A stretch of DNA of 64,000 nucleotides from Nannochloropsis salina CCMP1776 (taxonomy: Eukaryota; Sar; Eustigmatophyceae; Eustigmatales; Monodopsidaceae), in assembly GCA_004565275.1 (NCBI GenBank), contig SDOX01000001.1, positions 558,001-622,000 on the forward strand. The letters are read 5' to 3'. The notes beneath the pieces are model-generated. The model saw nothing but the letters and a program-made list of their open reading frames with translations, did no database searches and was not told where the DNA came from. The position numbers were made by a program, and so were the translations under genes. Each line of letters opens with the position of its first letter. The stretch's first letter is position 1. Of this stretch, positions 1-10,555 are shown one piece after another.

Positions 1-754
1 GTTCCGTGCGTAGTAGTTGGTGGCCTTTCCAAAGTACTTTTGAGTGATGCTTCGCGCCCCTCCAAAATTCAACACGTCGATGCGGCGCCTGTCGGCCTCC
101 TTCAAGTGGTACTTAGCTACAAGGTAAGTGAGCAAGGCACCACCGCTGTGCGCCAAGTGAATGACACGACCCTTGGGACCCACCTCCAAGAGCACACGAG
201 AGAGGTGTCTGGCCAGGCCCGTCACGACCGGGTCCTCCGTTGGCGAACGGATGTACATATAGCTAACGCGCGTCAGGTCCCGCAGCCACCAGCCCAAAGA
301 CGGGTTGTAGTAAGGGCGTACACGGCACCCGAACAAGGAGGACAAGAACCGGGCCTGTTCCTCCATTTCTTCGTTCGTGTAGTTGATACCATTCACCCAT
401 GTCAAGGCAATGCTGGGATTGAGGGATGGCTCTCCCCACCGCCATGTGTCCCGTACCCACTCCTTTACCACGCGGTCAAAGGTGGTATTTTTCCCCAACC
501 TAATAAGTAGAGGAAAGCGAAGGTTAAGTTGGATATTATTTGGACAAACGACGTGAAGCAAATCTCAGAGACTGCGCTCATGCAAGAGACAGAGGCCTCG
601 ACATGACACCATTGCGAAAAGCTGAAAATGCAACGTACTTGGCCACTATGTGGTTGGGAACCAAATCGTAAGCCTTCGAGGTTGGTGGTAATACGTCCCA
701 GGTGGTGATCAGCGCCGCCAGAAAGGCATGAATGAAGGGCCATATAAAAACCAT
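1..754 (-). CDS. Alpha/beta-hydrolase-like protein, partial at left edge
   Basis: Two exons on the minus strand, 754..591 and 499..1, open past the left edge. Exon 1 starts MVFIWPFIHAFLAA. Exon 2 opens after a pyrimidine-rich acceptor at 500 and gives a 166-codon open frame with a VNGINYT segment and later a nucleophile-elbow-like AHSGGAL. The combination of an early VNGI strand, a G-rich middle and AHSGG resembles lipase-like alpha/beta hydrolases and the chlamydial DUF687 type; this is a pattern match only. The donor at 590 (gtctct) is weak but is the one that keeps phase. No catalytic acid or His can be judged because the C-terminus is missing. Divergent from the TPI gene. Confidence 0.55.
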
Positions 755-1398
755 GCCGAGTTGATGTGGGGGGATGAGAGGGTGCTAGGAGACGGCGCGG
801 GTCCGATAGGGGCGCGCGGCCATCCCTGTGTGCTTACTGACGTGATATGGACGAGACCACCGGTTACTAAAGCTCATGTGAATGTGCATGCCCTGCCTCG
901 AGTCCGTGTACGCGAGCACGCGGAAGCGAAAGCGTGAGGGAGGAAGCGGGAGACAGAAAATGCCGGCGACGCGAGGAGGGAGAGCCTCTTGAGTGGTCTG
1001 ACTGAAAGCCGCCGCGCAAAGTACGAGGGCACCTAGGGGTCAGGAATGCTCACAGGGTACACGATAAGGGTGCAAAGGCTAGCAAGTGGTTCACGTGCGG
1101 GTGCATTGACCACAACCCCCGAAGTTCCTCAGCAAACGTGGTGGATCCAGCTCCGGCGTGAAGGGCAGATGCAAGAACGAAGTAAAGATTAGGTCAGGCA
1201 TGTGGTCCAAACGCTTTAGGTGTCCGATCTTTTTCCGCTGCCGTCCTGATGACTACAAATTTATATGTACTCTTGTGACAACATCGACCCTAACCCACGG
1301 CTTGCTGGGAATGTCATGTTCATGGCTAGAAAGATCTTACATTTCACTTCTACTCCTTTCCTCTTCAACACGCTTACGGAGACAGCAAGCACCACAAC
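755..1398. promoter_or_regulatory. Divergent intergenic region, hydrolase-like/TPI
   Basis: This 644-bp gap separates two head-to-head genes, so it should carry both promoters. I see a TGACGT at 839-844, a CACGTG at 1092-1097 and a TATA-like tttatat near 1260, about 135 bp before the TPI start. None is proven; open frames here are short and unconvincing. Confidence 0.35.
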
Positions 1399-2217
1399 AT
1401 GTCGACATCCAAAGCATGGGCAGAATATCTGGCCCGTGGCGTTCCCCCGCAAAAGCGCTATTTGATCGGTGGGAACTGGAAAGCCAACGGGACCTTGGCA
1501 CAGACGGCCGGAATTGTCAAGATTCTCAACCAAGGCGGAGCTATCCCCCTGGAGGCTGAAGTGGTGATTGCCCCCCCGGCGCACCTTTTGGGCTACGTGA
1601 AAGACAATCTCCGTCCAGATGTGGCTGTTTCCGCACAAAACTCGGCCCTGACGACCAAGCCGGGCGCTTTCACGGGGGAGTTGCCCGCTGTGCTGCTGAA
1701 GGACTTCGGCCTGAACTGGGTAATCGTCGGCCACTCCGAACGACGCGAGGGCTTTGGGGGCCCGGGGGAAACGGACGATGTCGTGGCAACCAAGACGAAG
1801 GTAGCCGTGGATGCCGGCCTCCATGTCATGGCTTGCGTGGGCGAGAAGCTCGAACAACGCGAGGCGGGGAAGACGACTGAGGTGGTTTTGTCGCAGTTGA
1901 ATGCTATTGCATCCAAGCTCGCGCGTGAGGATTGGTCCAAGGTGGTAATAGCCTATGAGCCTGTGTGGGCCATCGGCACGGGAAAGGTGGCCACGCCCGA
2001 GCAGGCGCAGGAAGTGCATGAGTCCATTCGTGCCTTTGTGAAGGAGAAGGTTGGGGCGCAGCAGGCAGCCCTCTTGCGGATCATCTATGGAGGCTCCGTC
2101 AAGGGTTCCTCCGCCCCAGGGCTTATTCTGAAGCCGGACATTGACGGCTTCTTGGTGGGCGGCGCGTCGTTGACGAGTGACTTTGTCACCATTATTCGGG
2201 CGGTCAAGAGTCCCTAG
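1399..2217 (+). CDS. TPI: Triosephosphate isomerase
   Basis: Interconverts dihydroxyacetone phosphate and glyceraldehyde-3-phosphate in glycolysis, gluconeogenesis and the Calvin cycle. The 272-residue single-exon protein is a complete TIM barrel: GGNWKANGT carries the Asn/Lys pair near residue 25, VGHSERRE the electrophilic His, AYEPVWAIGTG the catalytic Glu with the flexible lid loop, and YGGSV the phosphate-binding loop. It is about 20 residues longer than the core family because of an N-terminal extension (MSTSKAWAEYLARGVPPQ), which has no obvious signal peptide, so a cytosolic location is my inference. After HSERRE the usual helix start is replaced by GFGGPGETDD, a Gly/Pro-rich change. 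The ATG at 1399 has an A-rich context, CACAAC before it. Confidence 0.95.
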   Translation: MSTSKAWAEYLARGVPPQKRYLIGGNWKANGTLAQTAGIVKILNQGGAIPLEAEVVIAPPAHLLGYVKDNLRPDVAVSAQNSALTTKPGAFTGELPAVLLKDFGLNWVIVGHSERREGFGGPGETDDVVATKTKVAVDAGLHVMACVGEKLEQREAGKTTEVVLSQLNAIASKLAREDWSKVVIAYEPVWAIGTGKVATPEQAQEVHESIRAFVKEKVGAQQAALLRIIYGGSVKGSSAPGLILKPDIDGFLVGGASLTSDFVTIIRAVKSP

Positions 2218-2524
2218 ACTCGGTGGAGGATACGGTTAATATCTTCTATGGTTGACTCAAGGGAGGGGAAGTGGACGAGGTACCTCAGTGTCTGCATTTT
2301 GAATTTGAGCTAGGAAGAGGGGGTTTTGAATGGATGGTGGTCATGGGACCGTCACTGTGGGCGGGTGAATTTCGACATAAATGATCCGGGATAGGACAAA
2401 AGAAAACGAGAAGCAGGAAGGGCCCCACAGGCAGCTCCATACCTATAATCTCCGACAACTTGTCCGCTTAAGCGACTGTGACTGAAAACTCGGCTCTTTC
2501 TCTCGTGTTTTCACGCCTCCCCTT
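2218..2524. other. Intergenic, nothing recognised
   Basis: About 300 bp after the TPI stop. It should hold the TPI 3' UTR and possibly the 5' end of the doubtful gene that follows. No repeat or RNA gene seen. Confidence 0.4.
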
Positions 2525-3289
2525 ATGAACAAAGTCGCATCCGCGCTTCTCGCCTCGCTCCTATCCATCCCCCGACCCGGACACCACTCTCCACGAGGGT
2601 GTGCCGTGCACGCAATGTCCCACACGACGCACGAGAAAAAGGCCGCCTCAAGTACGTTCCGGCTACAAATTATTGCAATTGTTGAAATGGCTGCTGTTTA
2701 AAGAAATGCACACATTCTGACGCGCCTCTCTACTGTTTTCCGATTTTCCACCGCTTGAATATGACGGCTGGCGTAGTTCACATAAAAAATTTGAACGTAT
2801 ACGTACCGACTGATTTACTGGAAATTAAAACCAAACATTGCTCCGCGTAAAGCCGACACCTCGAGCACCTTCCAGAGGCTCGCCCATCCCGGGCGCTCCC
2901 CTCTATCGGCCAGGAGGCAAGCCAGTACATGATCCCGAAGTTCCCAGCACCTCACCTGCCTCCTCCATTCGAGAGGTAAATGTCCAAGTCATCGTGACTA
3001 TCATTGAAATTAAGGCTGGTACTGCATCGTAGAAGTTCTTTCTCATCTTTGAAGATCGTCTTGACAGCTGAAGAAGGAAATAACTTGATGATGATCTTGT
3101 GGTTGCCCTTACTTTCTTACCCTTGTTGTATGTTCTCTGCTGTTTATGTGGTGCAGATGCGAGCCCACACCCTGTCTGTGCTGTGCACCCTTTCCTCAAG
3201 CTACTCAAGACGTCGCGCGCCGTCTGCCCTGTGCCGCCATTCATGTCGCCACAATCACCTTCCCCTTGGTCTGCCCGTTCGCTGAATAG
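2525..3289 (+). CDS. Possible small spliced gene, unknown
   Basis: A hand-built model: exons 2525..2651, 2876..2975 and 3157..3289. Each junction has a GT-AG pair (gtacgt, gtaaat donors; ttccag, gtgcag acceptors) and the phases agree. The first part reads MNKVASALLASLLSIPRPG, which could be a targeting peptide. The second exon gives EASQYMIPKFPAPHLPPPFE, which looks protein-like. The third exon is Cys-rich (CEPTPCLCC) and may instead be untranslated. I recognise no family. The alternative is that nothing is encoded here and the stretch is downstream sequence of the neighbouring minus-strand regulator. Confidence 0.3.
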
Positions 3290-3478
3290 AAGCGGCTTGA
3301 ATGTTCTGCCTTGCTCCTCAAATCTTTCCCATGTACATTCTATGTCCTCCTCTCATGCGCTTTCCTCGCCCGGTCTCCTCTGCCTAAGAGTCCTCCAATT
3401 TCTCATCGTCCATCGCTCCCTGTCTTCTCTCACCACTCACACGCCAGCCACTCTGGGCAATTATGCCGAGCTCGCGTC

Positions 3479-6369
3479 CTAGAAATACTCTTCCAAGAAA
3501 TGCAACATTTCATCCCGCTCCGTCGCACGGGCGTTCTCACCTGCGAGCGCATCGGTCAAGGCCCTTTCCAACGGCCCCTCTCCTCCCCCCCCGTGCTGCC
3601 CATCATCCCCCCCGGCATCCATGGCAGTTGGAGGGATCTTCGCATCCGTTCCCATCCCATGAGGCATGCCATCGCCCGCTTCCAGCGTCAGCATTCCTGT
3701 GGGGGCGCGCTCCAACTCATGCGGTCCTGCACTGACCCACCAGGTGTCCTCCACGCCTCGAAGCCAGCTCGGCTGCGATAGCTGCTCTTTTTCCATTCCC
3801 TCCGAATTCTGCGCTTGTCGTTGCCCATTATTACCGTGCAGGACGGAGACCTCCCCACCTTTGACTTGTTGCGCTCCTCCGTACACAGTGTTCGAAGGCG
3901 AAAGCGCCGCCTTCCCCTCCCCCGTCTCCCCGGAGCCAGGATAGCTGCCCGAGACTCGGCCGGCCATGGCAGCTGCAGACGCATTCGCTCCATGAACAGG
4001 GAAGGGCGGAGACAAGTGTCTGGGGCGCTTTTTACCCTCGACTTCGTCTTGCTGTCTTAATGGCGGCTGAGGGTGCCGCAGATGCTGTTGCTGATCACGA
4101 TGATGGCTCGAAAACGAGCTGAAATCACTGCTGGTGGTCGAACGAGCCGAGGCAGAGGTATCGTCATCCTCCCCTTGTCCTTCTGCGTTGCCTTGTAGAT
4201 TCAGGCCGTCGCTAGTACTACTGCTGTTACTGGAGGTACTTGCCCCCCGCCGCATGCCCCCCCCCCCCCAGCGCTGCCGCTGTTGCTGCCGGTTGTGCAG
4301 GAGCTGATGCTCGTGGATCCGTTGCTTGCCGTCCTGGCTGGTCCTTGGCCTGCAGAGTGTGTGGAGACGGAGGGCGTCACAGCGGCCGAGGGAAGGATGT
4401 AGCGCGAGCTGCAAGGCAATCGTTGGAAGCTGAGCACGAAAGCCGAGTAGCCCCCCCCATCCGCCAGATGGAACCGAACACGAACCAAGGCCAGAATGCT
4501 CTCCCGTTGTCGAGTCAGGACACGAGCAATGTGCGCCATCTCCGTGCAAGGCTGCGGGTTGCTGAAGAGCATGGCCCCCACCGAGTGGAAGAACTCCCCC
4601 TGGTCCTCCCGACTGAGGAGGCCGCCCAAAATGTCCATCGGGTCCGTGCCTGTCTCCTGCTGTCGCTCTCGGACCTGCATCCACGCTGCGTTGCATGAGG
4701 CGGGGTCGATGAAATCGCGAGAGAAAAGGGCGTTGCCGAGGAGCTGTGTGTGACCCTGGCATGCCACCAGGGCTGCAGCTGCGCTGGCATCCGTATAAAG
4801 CGCCCGCAGGAACGGGTCAAGGTGGGCCGGCTCAAACGCCACCACCGCTTCAGGCGCAGTGCTCCCTGTTGTTCCCCTGGCGGCCTCTTCGACAGTCGCC
4901 GGGTCCGTCAGAGCCGTTTTCCAGTCGATTCCCAAGGCCGCCGAGAGCACGCTGAGCCTGTCTCCTAGGGCAGCGGCGCCGAGGCCCTTGGAGTAAGCGA
5001 GGGCCCATGACCGCATGACCGCCAGTGTCTTGCCGCGGCAAATACGGGACTGCGCGTGGAGTTTCAAAAAGCTTTCCATGACAGTCTGCGTGGGGCTGAC
5101 CAAATAGGTCGCCGGGGCATGAGCTGGAAGCTGATTGTACGGTGCGGGACGCCGCCCTGGGGAGAAATGCAGCTGTGCTGGCTGCTTCAACGCATGGTAG
5201 GGGACATGGGTTTGCTCTTCTTGATTCTGCTGCTGACGCGGGCGTTTTGAATGGTATTGCGAGGCCTGGTGGGGGTGCTGGAGGGGCAGAGAGGGTCCGT
5301 CGGGGCTCAAGAGGAAGCTGCGGCGCGTCGGATGGTTGCCGGAGGCTCCCTGGCTCATGCTACTGTCATCACCTTCTTGACCGGACCCCAGGCCGTAGAA
5401 AGACGCGCCTGCATTTAAGGCCGCGTCGGCGCAGAGAAGGGCGGGGTCCGGGAGCATCGGCAGGTGCGAGTTCGGGAAGGGCGCCCGCGTTCCCTGCCCC
5501 GCCTGCGGCTCGGAAAGGCCGGGGTCCACGGTATGGCCAGCCACAGGATGGGAGGCCATGTTATTCACGTGCAGGGGTTGTACAATTCCTCGGCTCCGCC
5601 CCCGCCCTCGGCCGCCGCCGCGTTTCCCAAGCGCGTCTGCACGCCGCCGCTGGCCCTGGCTGGGCGGTGAGCTTGACGAAACGGAGGGGGGCATAATCAC
5701 TTCCTTCCCCGCCTGGTATAAGCTATCTATTGAGCATGCCGACGACTCTCTGTGCAAGCTCCCGCCGCTGGTGACGCTGGAATTGGCGCTGTGGGGCCTG
5801 CCTCCGTGGGAGCGCGACAGGCCTCCGCGCCGTACCCTAGCTTGCTCGCGGCAGTCCAGGCCCAGGCGTACACAGCGCGTGCAGGGGAACCCGCGGTCGC
5901 AGCGAACCTTGGATTTCCGACACGTTGAGCAAGGGCGTTTCCCTCCGTGTGGATCCTCCCCAAACACTTTCTCTTCCATCCATACCTTGGGCCCTCCGCA
6001 GGAACGCCGAGGAGTCGTGCGGTTGCGCGGGCTCAGTAGCTCTTGCCTCCCTGCGTTGGTCACGTCGGTGTCAATGCTGTTTAAGCTAGTGCTTATACGC
6101 ATGCCCATGTTATTCTCAGGGCCACAAGCATCCCCCATGAAAACTGCCGCTTCTTCAGATTGTGCAGCCGCTCTGCCTTGGAGCTGGCCCCCTTTCCTTT
6201 TCATGTCCGCAGTATGTACTCCTTCGATCTCCTCTCCCTCTCCCTTTATGTACGATGCATTAACATGTTGCCCTTCAACACCTTCCACGCCCTCTTCAAA
6301 CATCCCGTCGGTGAAGAGTGGCGGAGGCTCCCCTTCGAAATCCGGGGGTATAGGAGTTGATAGAGACAT
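3479..6369 (-). CDS. Zn(II)2Cys6 binuclear-cluster transcription factor, frame broken at a C run
   Basis: A nuclear DNA-binding regulator of the fungal Gal4 type. Counting from the ATG at 6369, the cluster CSTCRKSKVRC...CTRC...C uses Cys147, 150, 157, 163, 166 and 173, the exact CX2CX6CX5CX2CX6C spacing. Long Ser/Gln/Pro-rich disordered stretches follow, then a folded region (roughly residues 470-680) with alternating hydrophobics that may be a PAS-like fold, as in several Zn2Cys6 regulators. The frame changes inside a run of 13 C (4257-4269): upstream it reads SGSAGGGG, downstream RRGASTSSNSSSTSDG, the same Ser-rich style, continuing to EEYF and a stop at 3479. An assembly or sequencing length error in the homopolymer is the simplest explanation; a genuinely shortened protein ending near 4201 is the alternative. 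An open stretch continues 18 codons upstream of the ATG without another ATG. Confidence 0.8.
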
Positions 6370-7072
6370 GAGAGAATCGCGATGTTTACGTCGCAAGGGA
6401 TGGGCGAGGACCACCCTTAGCACGTTTCAACCTATGGCAATGTATGAGTATGTAAGGAAACTTTGGGGGAGAGATGGGGGGTAAGATACAATTAAAATAG
6501 TTGTAGTTGGAGGGATGGAACCTGGAGGGTTCTCAACAGGAACAAAAATGAATGAAAGCAGGGTCGCAGCCCCACTGCACTGGCCCCCCACCCGCCTGAA
6601 AGCACGAGGTGAGATGCCCACACAGAAGACAACGGGTGTCATCACGAGCTCAAGTGTCTGCATTTGGGTGGAGCATGCTCGGCGGCAGGCCCCGGAGGAG
6701 GAAAGTGGTACGACAGGTCGCTGGGTGGAACAAGCCCAAGATGCAGCTTCTCCTCTGACGCAGACGCTGGCGCTCGCCTCGCGCCCCGCTGTCGTCCCAA
6801 GTGCTACCCGAACCCAAACACCCAGAGAACTCCACGCAACAGCCCCATGCACAGCAGGTGCACGCAATCATCACCCCGTGGGTCGCCGTGGTGCCTCATG
6901 CGTGCGTGCGGGGGATTCACTATGGCTGAAACTTTCAAAAGCGAAGTAACGGTCCTGAGATATGATGACTCGGACCTATGCCTTTCGCTGCCTTGCCCTT
7001 CCTTCCTGTGTCGCTACACCCCCCGCGGGTGGCCACCCCCCCATTCGCAGAACGCGCACTCGCAAAGGAGCC
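6370..7072. promoter_or_regulatory. Divergent promoter region, Zn2Cys6 factor/VDE-related gene
   Basis: About 700 bp between two head-to-head genes. It should contain both promoters and 5' UTRs. Open frames in it are overlapping and low in quality. No convincing TATA box or known operator seen. Confidence 0.35.
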
Positions 7073-9218
7073 ATGTAAGCTGTCACGCGGCATAATTTTC
7101 TGCACGCTACTCTCCTTTCATTTCTTGGTGCACAGGCGAAACACGAAAATGAGGGGCAAGGCGCCAAGTAAGCCTTCATCGTTACAGCGAGAAGCGTCAA
7201 CCAGGAGAAAAAGAAAGCCAACTTCATTTAGCCTCGCGCCCCAGCTGTCCAGGTCTGGCATCACAGTCTTGACCTTGCTTTTGTGTGTTTGGGCATGTAC
7301 GGCTTTTTTTTACGCACCCCTGCCGTTTAGACGCTCTCCCATTGCAGCTTCCTCCTCGTCGTCACCTCCTCCGTCGTCTGAGGCCTCCTCCGCGTTGGCC
7401 CGCTATGAAAAGGCACATGCTTTTGTCGCCGCGGCCCGACCGCGCACACCGATCTTCTGGATGGCACCCTTGATCGCCCGCGTGTGGAAGAATTACGCAA
7501 ACTCCAAGCGGGCAGCCTCAAGAGACTGTAGCTGCGGTGGACTCGGGGGTTGTGGATGCGCGGGTGGTGTCTCGAAGCGTGGTGACCGCACTGTCCTGAG
7601 CATGGCGACAAGTGCACCTGTCAAAGGAACTCCCCGGGGGCAGACCGCGGGTAGAGGAAGACGCGTCCCGCCTCGCCCGGCTGCCGGCTCGAGGCCCGTG
7701 CATGTGGTGGCAGTCGTTCCCGGCCATGGGGCCCGTGGGAAGCTGGAGGCCCCCTGGACGGAGGTGATGCAGCACATGCACCGGCGCATGCAGTATGTAG
7801 ACCCTGCTTTCGCTCTCCATGTGGTGACAGAGGAGGAGATTCTGGACCGGGGCGCGGCGGCCCTCGCGCATCTGCCCCTGGGGCCTTCCCCTGGACTCCC
7901 ACCCGCCCCCTCCCCTCCCTCTCCCTCCTCTTCCCCTTCCACCGCCGCTGTGTCGGCCTCAGGTGTGCCCGACGCCATGTACTTCCTTGACGTCAAGAAT
8001 CCGAAGGTGGCACACGAGCTGAAAGGCTACATGGCACAAGTCCCGCACCTGATCGCCCTTGACTCGTGTCCGGAGCTCGCGCAAAAAAGTCGCATCGGCC
8101 CTGCTCGACCCTACGGACCTCTGGCTGGTTTTTGGAAAGCGTTCCCCGTGCCCACGGAGCGGAAGCGCCTGTTGGGGCTCTTCGAGACGGTGCGCGGCTT
8201 TTGGAAGCGGGGCCACTCGGACGACGTGCTCTACAGCGTCCTGGTCGTCATAAACGCCGTGCTTGTGGACATCCCCGCGGTCTCAGAGATTCTCAAGCCC
8301 GTGACGCTCCAGGCCCTTCGTTGCATGCTGGGCAACTGCGGGGCGCAAATCATCGACTGCCAGCGCAACCCCGCGTGCAAGGCCGCCCTCTCCTGCCTGG
8401 AGCAGTGTGCCCCCAACGACCAGGTCTGTCGGTACCGGTGCATCGTCCAGTATGAATCGCGGGAGTTCGAGCAATTCGCCCTCTGCATCCTCCAGAAGCA
8501 CAATTGCCTGCAGAACCACGCCGCCATCCCCATGTCCCCCGACCCCGCCCCGCTCTCTCATTTTCGAGGGGAGCCCCTCAGCCACGAGGCGGCCGAGGAG
8601 ATCCAGTTCGGGCACTTGGGCCAGCTCCAGCAAGGCTGCCCCTGGAGTTGGAAGGTGATCGCCGGCGTCAACCCCGCCTACGACTTTTTCCCTTCCCAGC
8701 ACATGACCTACTACCGGAAGGGGCAGGCCTTGTGGTACCAGCCAGTCTTCCGCGTTATCACCTTCGACGGCAGGGAAGTGTGGCGACGCCGGCTTTACCG
8801 CGTGCGTCGTGGGAAAGTTCCTGGGACCTTCTATTACTCGGTCTTGGACAACGGCGTGACTAGCTCCGAGTTCTGGCGCATTTTGGATGCGGCCGATGAT
8901 CTGTCCTGGGTCTTGTTCTACTACAGTGGGGCGGCGGCGGCAGCGGGTCAGTCGTACACGGGTGCGATTTTGGCCTCGCCCACAGGCGAATGGCCGTCCG
9001 CGGAGCCATGCAAAGCCAGGATTCTGGCGGCCCTGGACCGGGCGGGCATCAAGGAATGGGAGCTCTTCAACGTGCATCACGACGGGTCGGACGGAGCCCC
9101 CTTAGAGATCGATCCCATGGCGGAGGCTCGCTTCATGTACCCTGGATGGGCGGGTGCGAGAACCAGTCAGGCCGATGACGAGGGGCGTGTCACACTGGCT
9201 CCGGCCGCTGTACTGTGA
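7073..9218 (+). CDS. Violaxanthin de-epoxidase-related protein, plastid targeted
   Basis: Member of the violaxanthin de-epoxidase family (VDE-related/VDE-like branch), lipocalin-fold proteins linked to xanthophyll conversion at the thylakoid. The evidence is a Cys-rich block (CMLGNCGAQIIDC, then CLEQCAPNDQVCRYRC) followed by a lipocalin part with GVNPAYDFFPSQ, the family's version of GLNPTFDTFDCQ, and FYYSG/PTGEWP near the end. The N-terminus has a signal peptide (GITVLTLLLCVWACTAF) ending at an AF-F junction, as in stramenopile bipartite plastid presequences. A 61-bp intron (7075..7135, gtaagc...gcacag) splits the start codon: AT at 7073-7074 joins G at 7136, giving MRNTKMRGKAP and 694 residues; a second in-frame ATG lies at 7149. 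The low-complexity Pro/Ser stretch near residue 280 is lineage-specific. Assignment among VDE subfamilies, and therefore substrate, is not settled. Confidence 0.88.
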
Positions 9219-10555
9219 TGTATCGAATGTGTAAAACCAGGAAAGGGAATGGGGAAGGAGAAGGGCCTCGAGCTGACGCGGGTAGGTCTTGTCGCACACG
9301 TGCCTTCAAGCACGGACGATTCGCGTGGGCATGAGTTGCGCTTGCATCCTGGTGTAGATGGAGGAGAGAAGCGCCCGCATCCGAGTCATGTATTTAGTTA
9401 GGAATTGTTGGGTTTGTGAATGTATGCGAGGTATCCGGTGCACGCGCAGAATGTTATTTTAGTGTTTAGAGCAGAAAATGCTGGGGAGGTGCAATGTATG
9501 AAACATGGAAGAGGAAAAGAAAATTAGAAAGATAACCCTCAGCAGTCTCAGCAGTACTTTAACGACTCAGAAATGCGCGAGGCAAAAAAGGAAAGGAGAG
9601 AGTAATATCCATGACGCGGAGAGCCACGGGTTGTTCCAGACTGCGGGGTCCGTCCTCTCTCATTGGTATTTTTTTCGTTTTCATGTGTGTGATGTCTCGT
9701 CTTCGTCTGCCCTTACGTGTAAAAAAAAAACTCCTTTCACAACACTCAGAGACTCTCTCGGACCCGGTTCCACACACACTTTCACAGCCCTGGAAGCCCC
9801 TTCCCGATTCTTCGTCCTCCACCTCTTCCCCAGCGTTTATTTTTGCGAGCAAATTTTTTAAATGAGCACGACTGCGGCCGAAGCGATTCCTGGTTCACCT
9901 TGCAAGAAGTGTACTACCGTCCGCTCAACGCTGTTTTCGCCTAACCCACTATATAAACAACGGCCCTTGCTTTTGCTTCCCCTTCTCCATTCCATATCGT
10001 GCTAATCTGTATTATTACTTCACCCTTCTTTAAATTAAAATGAAATCGACGTGTGCCCACGGCGTACAAGTGCCTATCTGTCTATTCCTTGCTCTCTCCA
10101 GTCCTGTAATGAGTCTCCTCTCCTCTTTCTTCCCCCCAAAGACCGTCAAGGTATATTTTCACAACGACCGACGAGGCAGCGTCCAGTCACATGATAAGAA
10201 GATGTCACCCTTGTCGTCACACCTCCTGCATCCCCTCCTATCTCCGCAATTATTTCCGCCACAACTGCGGAGCTCTTTATGAAACTTATATTCTACCCCT
10301 GTGAAGCACCCGCCTGAGCCTGAATGAAGATGCTTAGAAAACCACCTTGTTTTGATATCTCGAGGAAGAGAGCAGGAAAAAAAAATAAAAAAAAATATGA
10401 TGTAAGTTACCCCTCCCGACCGCGTCCACTGGACAAGAAGATGTCGGAGGTATGTAAAGGTCCAGGTGGCGCGAAAAGGAAGGACCCGGGGGCGCGACTG
10501 TCGCGATGTCATCATCTCAACCACGACAGAGCCTGCCAGCCCCTCTGTCCCAACC
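9219..10555. other. Convergent intergenic region with a possible tiny transcript
   Basis: This 1.3-kb region lies between the 3' ends of the VDE-related gene and the aureochrome. A clean TATA-like ctatataaac at 9949-9958 is followed by a pyrimidine-rich stretch and an ATG at 10040 that opens an 80-codon frame (MKSTCAHGVQVPICLF...), with no recognisable domain. It could be a small gene or chance. Otherwise I see only UTR-like sequence. Confidence 0.25.

Noticed and set aside
40-510. Plus-strand 156-codon frame
   Set aside because: It is the antisense of the hydrolase-like exon, whose minus-strand translation is far more protein-like.
1261-2019. Long minus-strand frame over TPI
   Set aside because: Shadow of the high-GC TPI gene; no recognisable protein.
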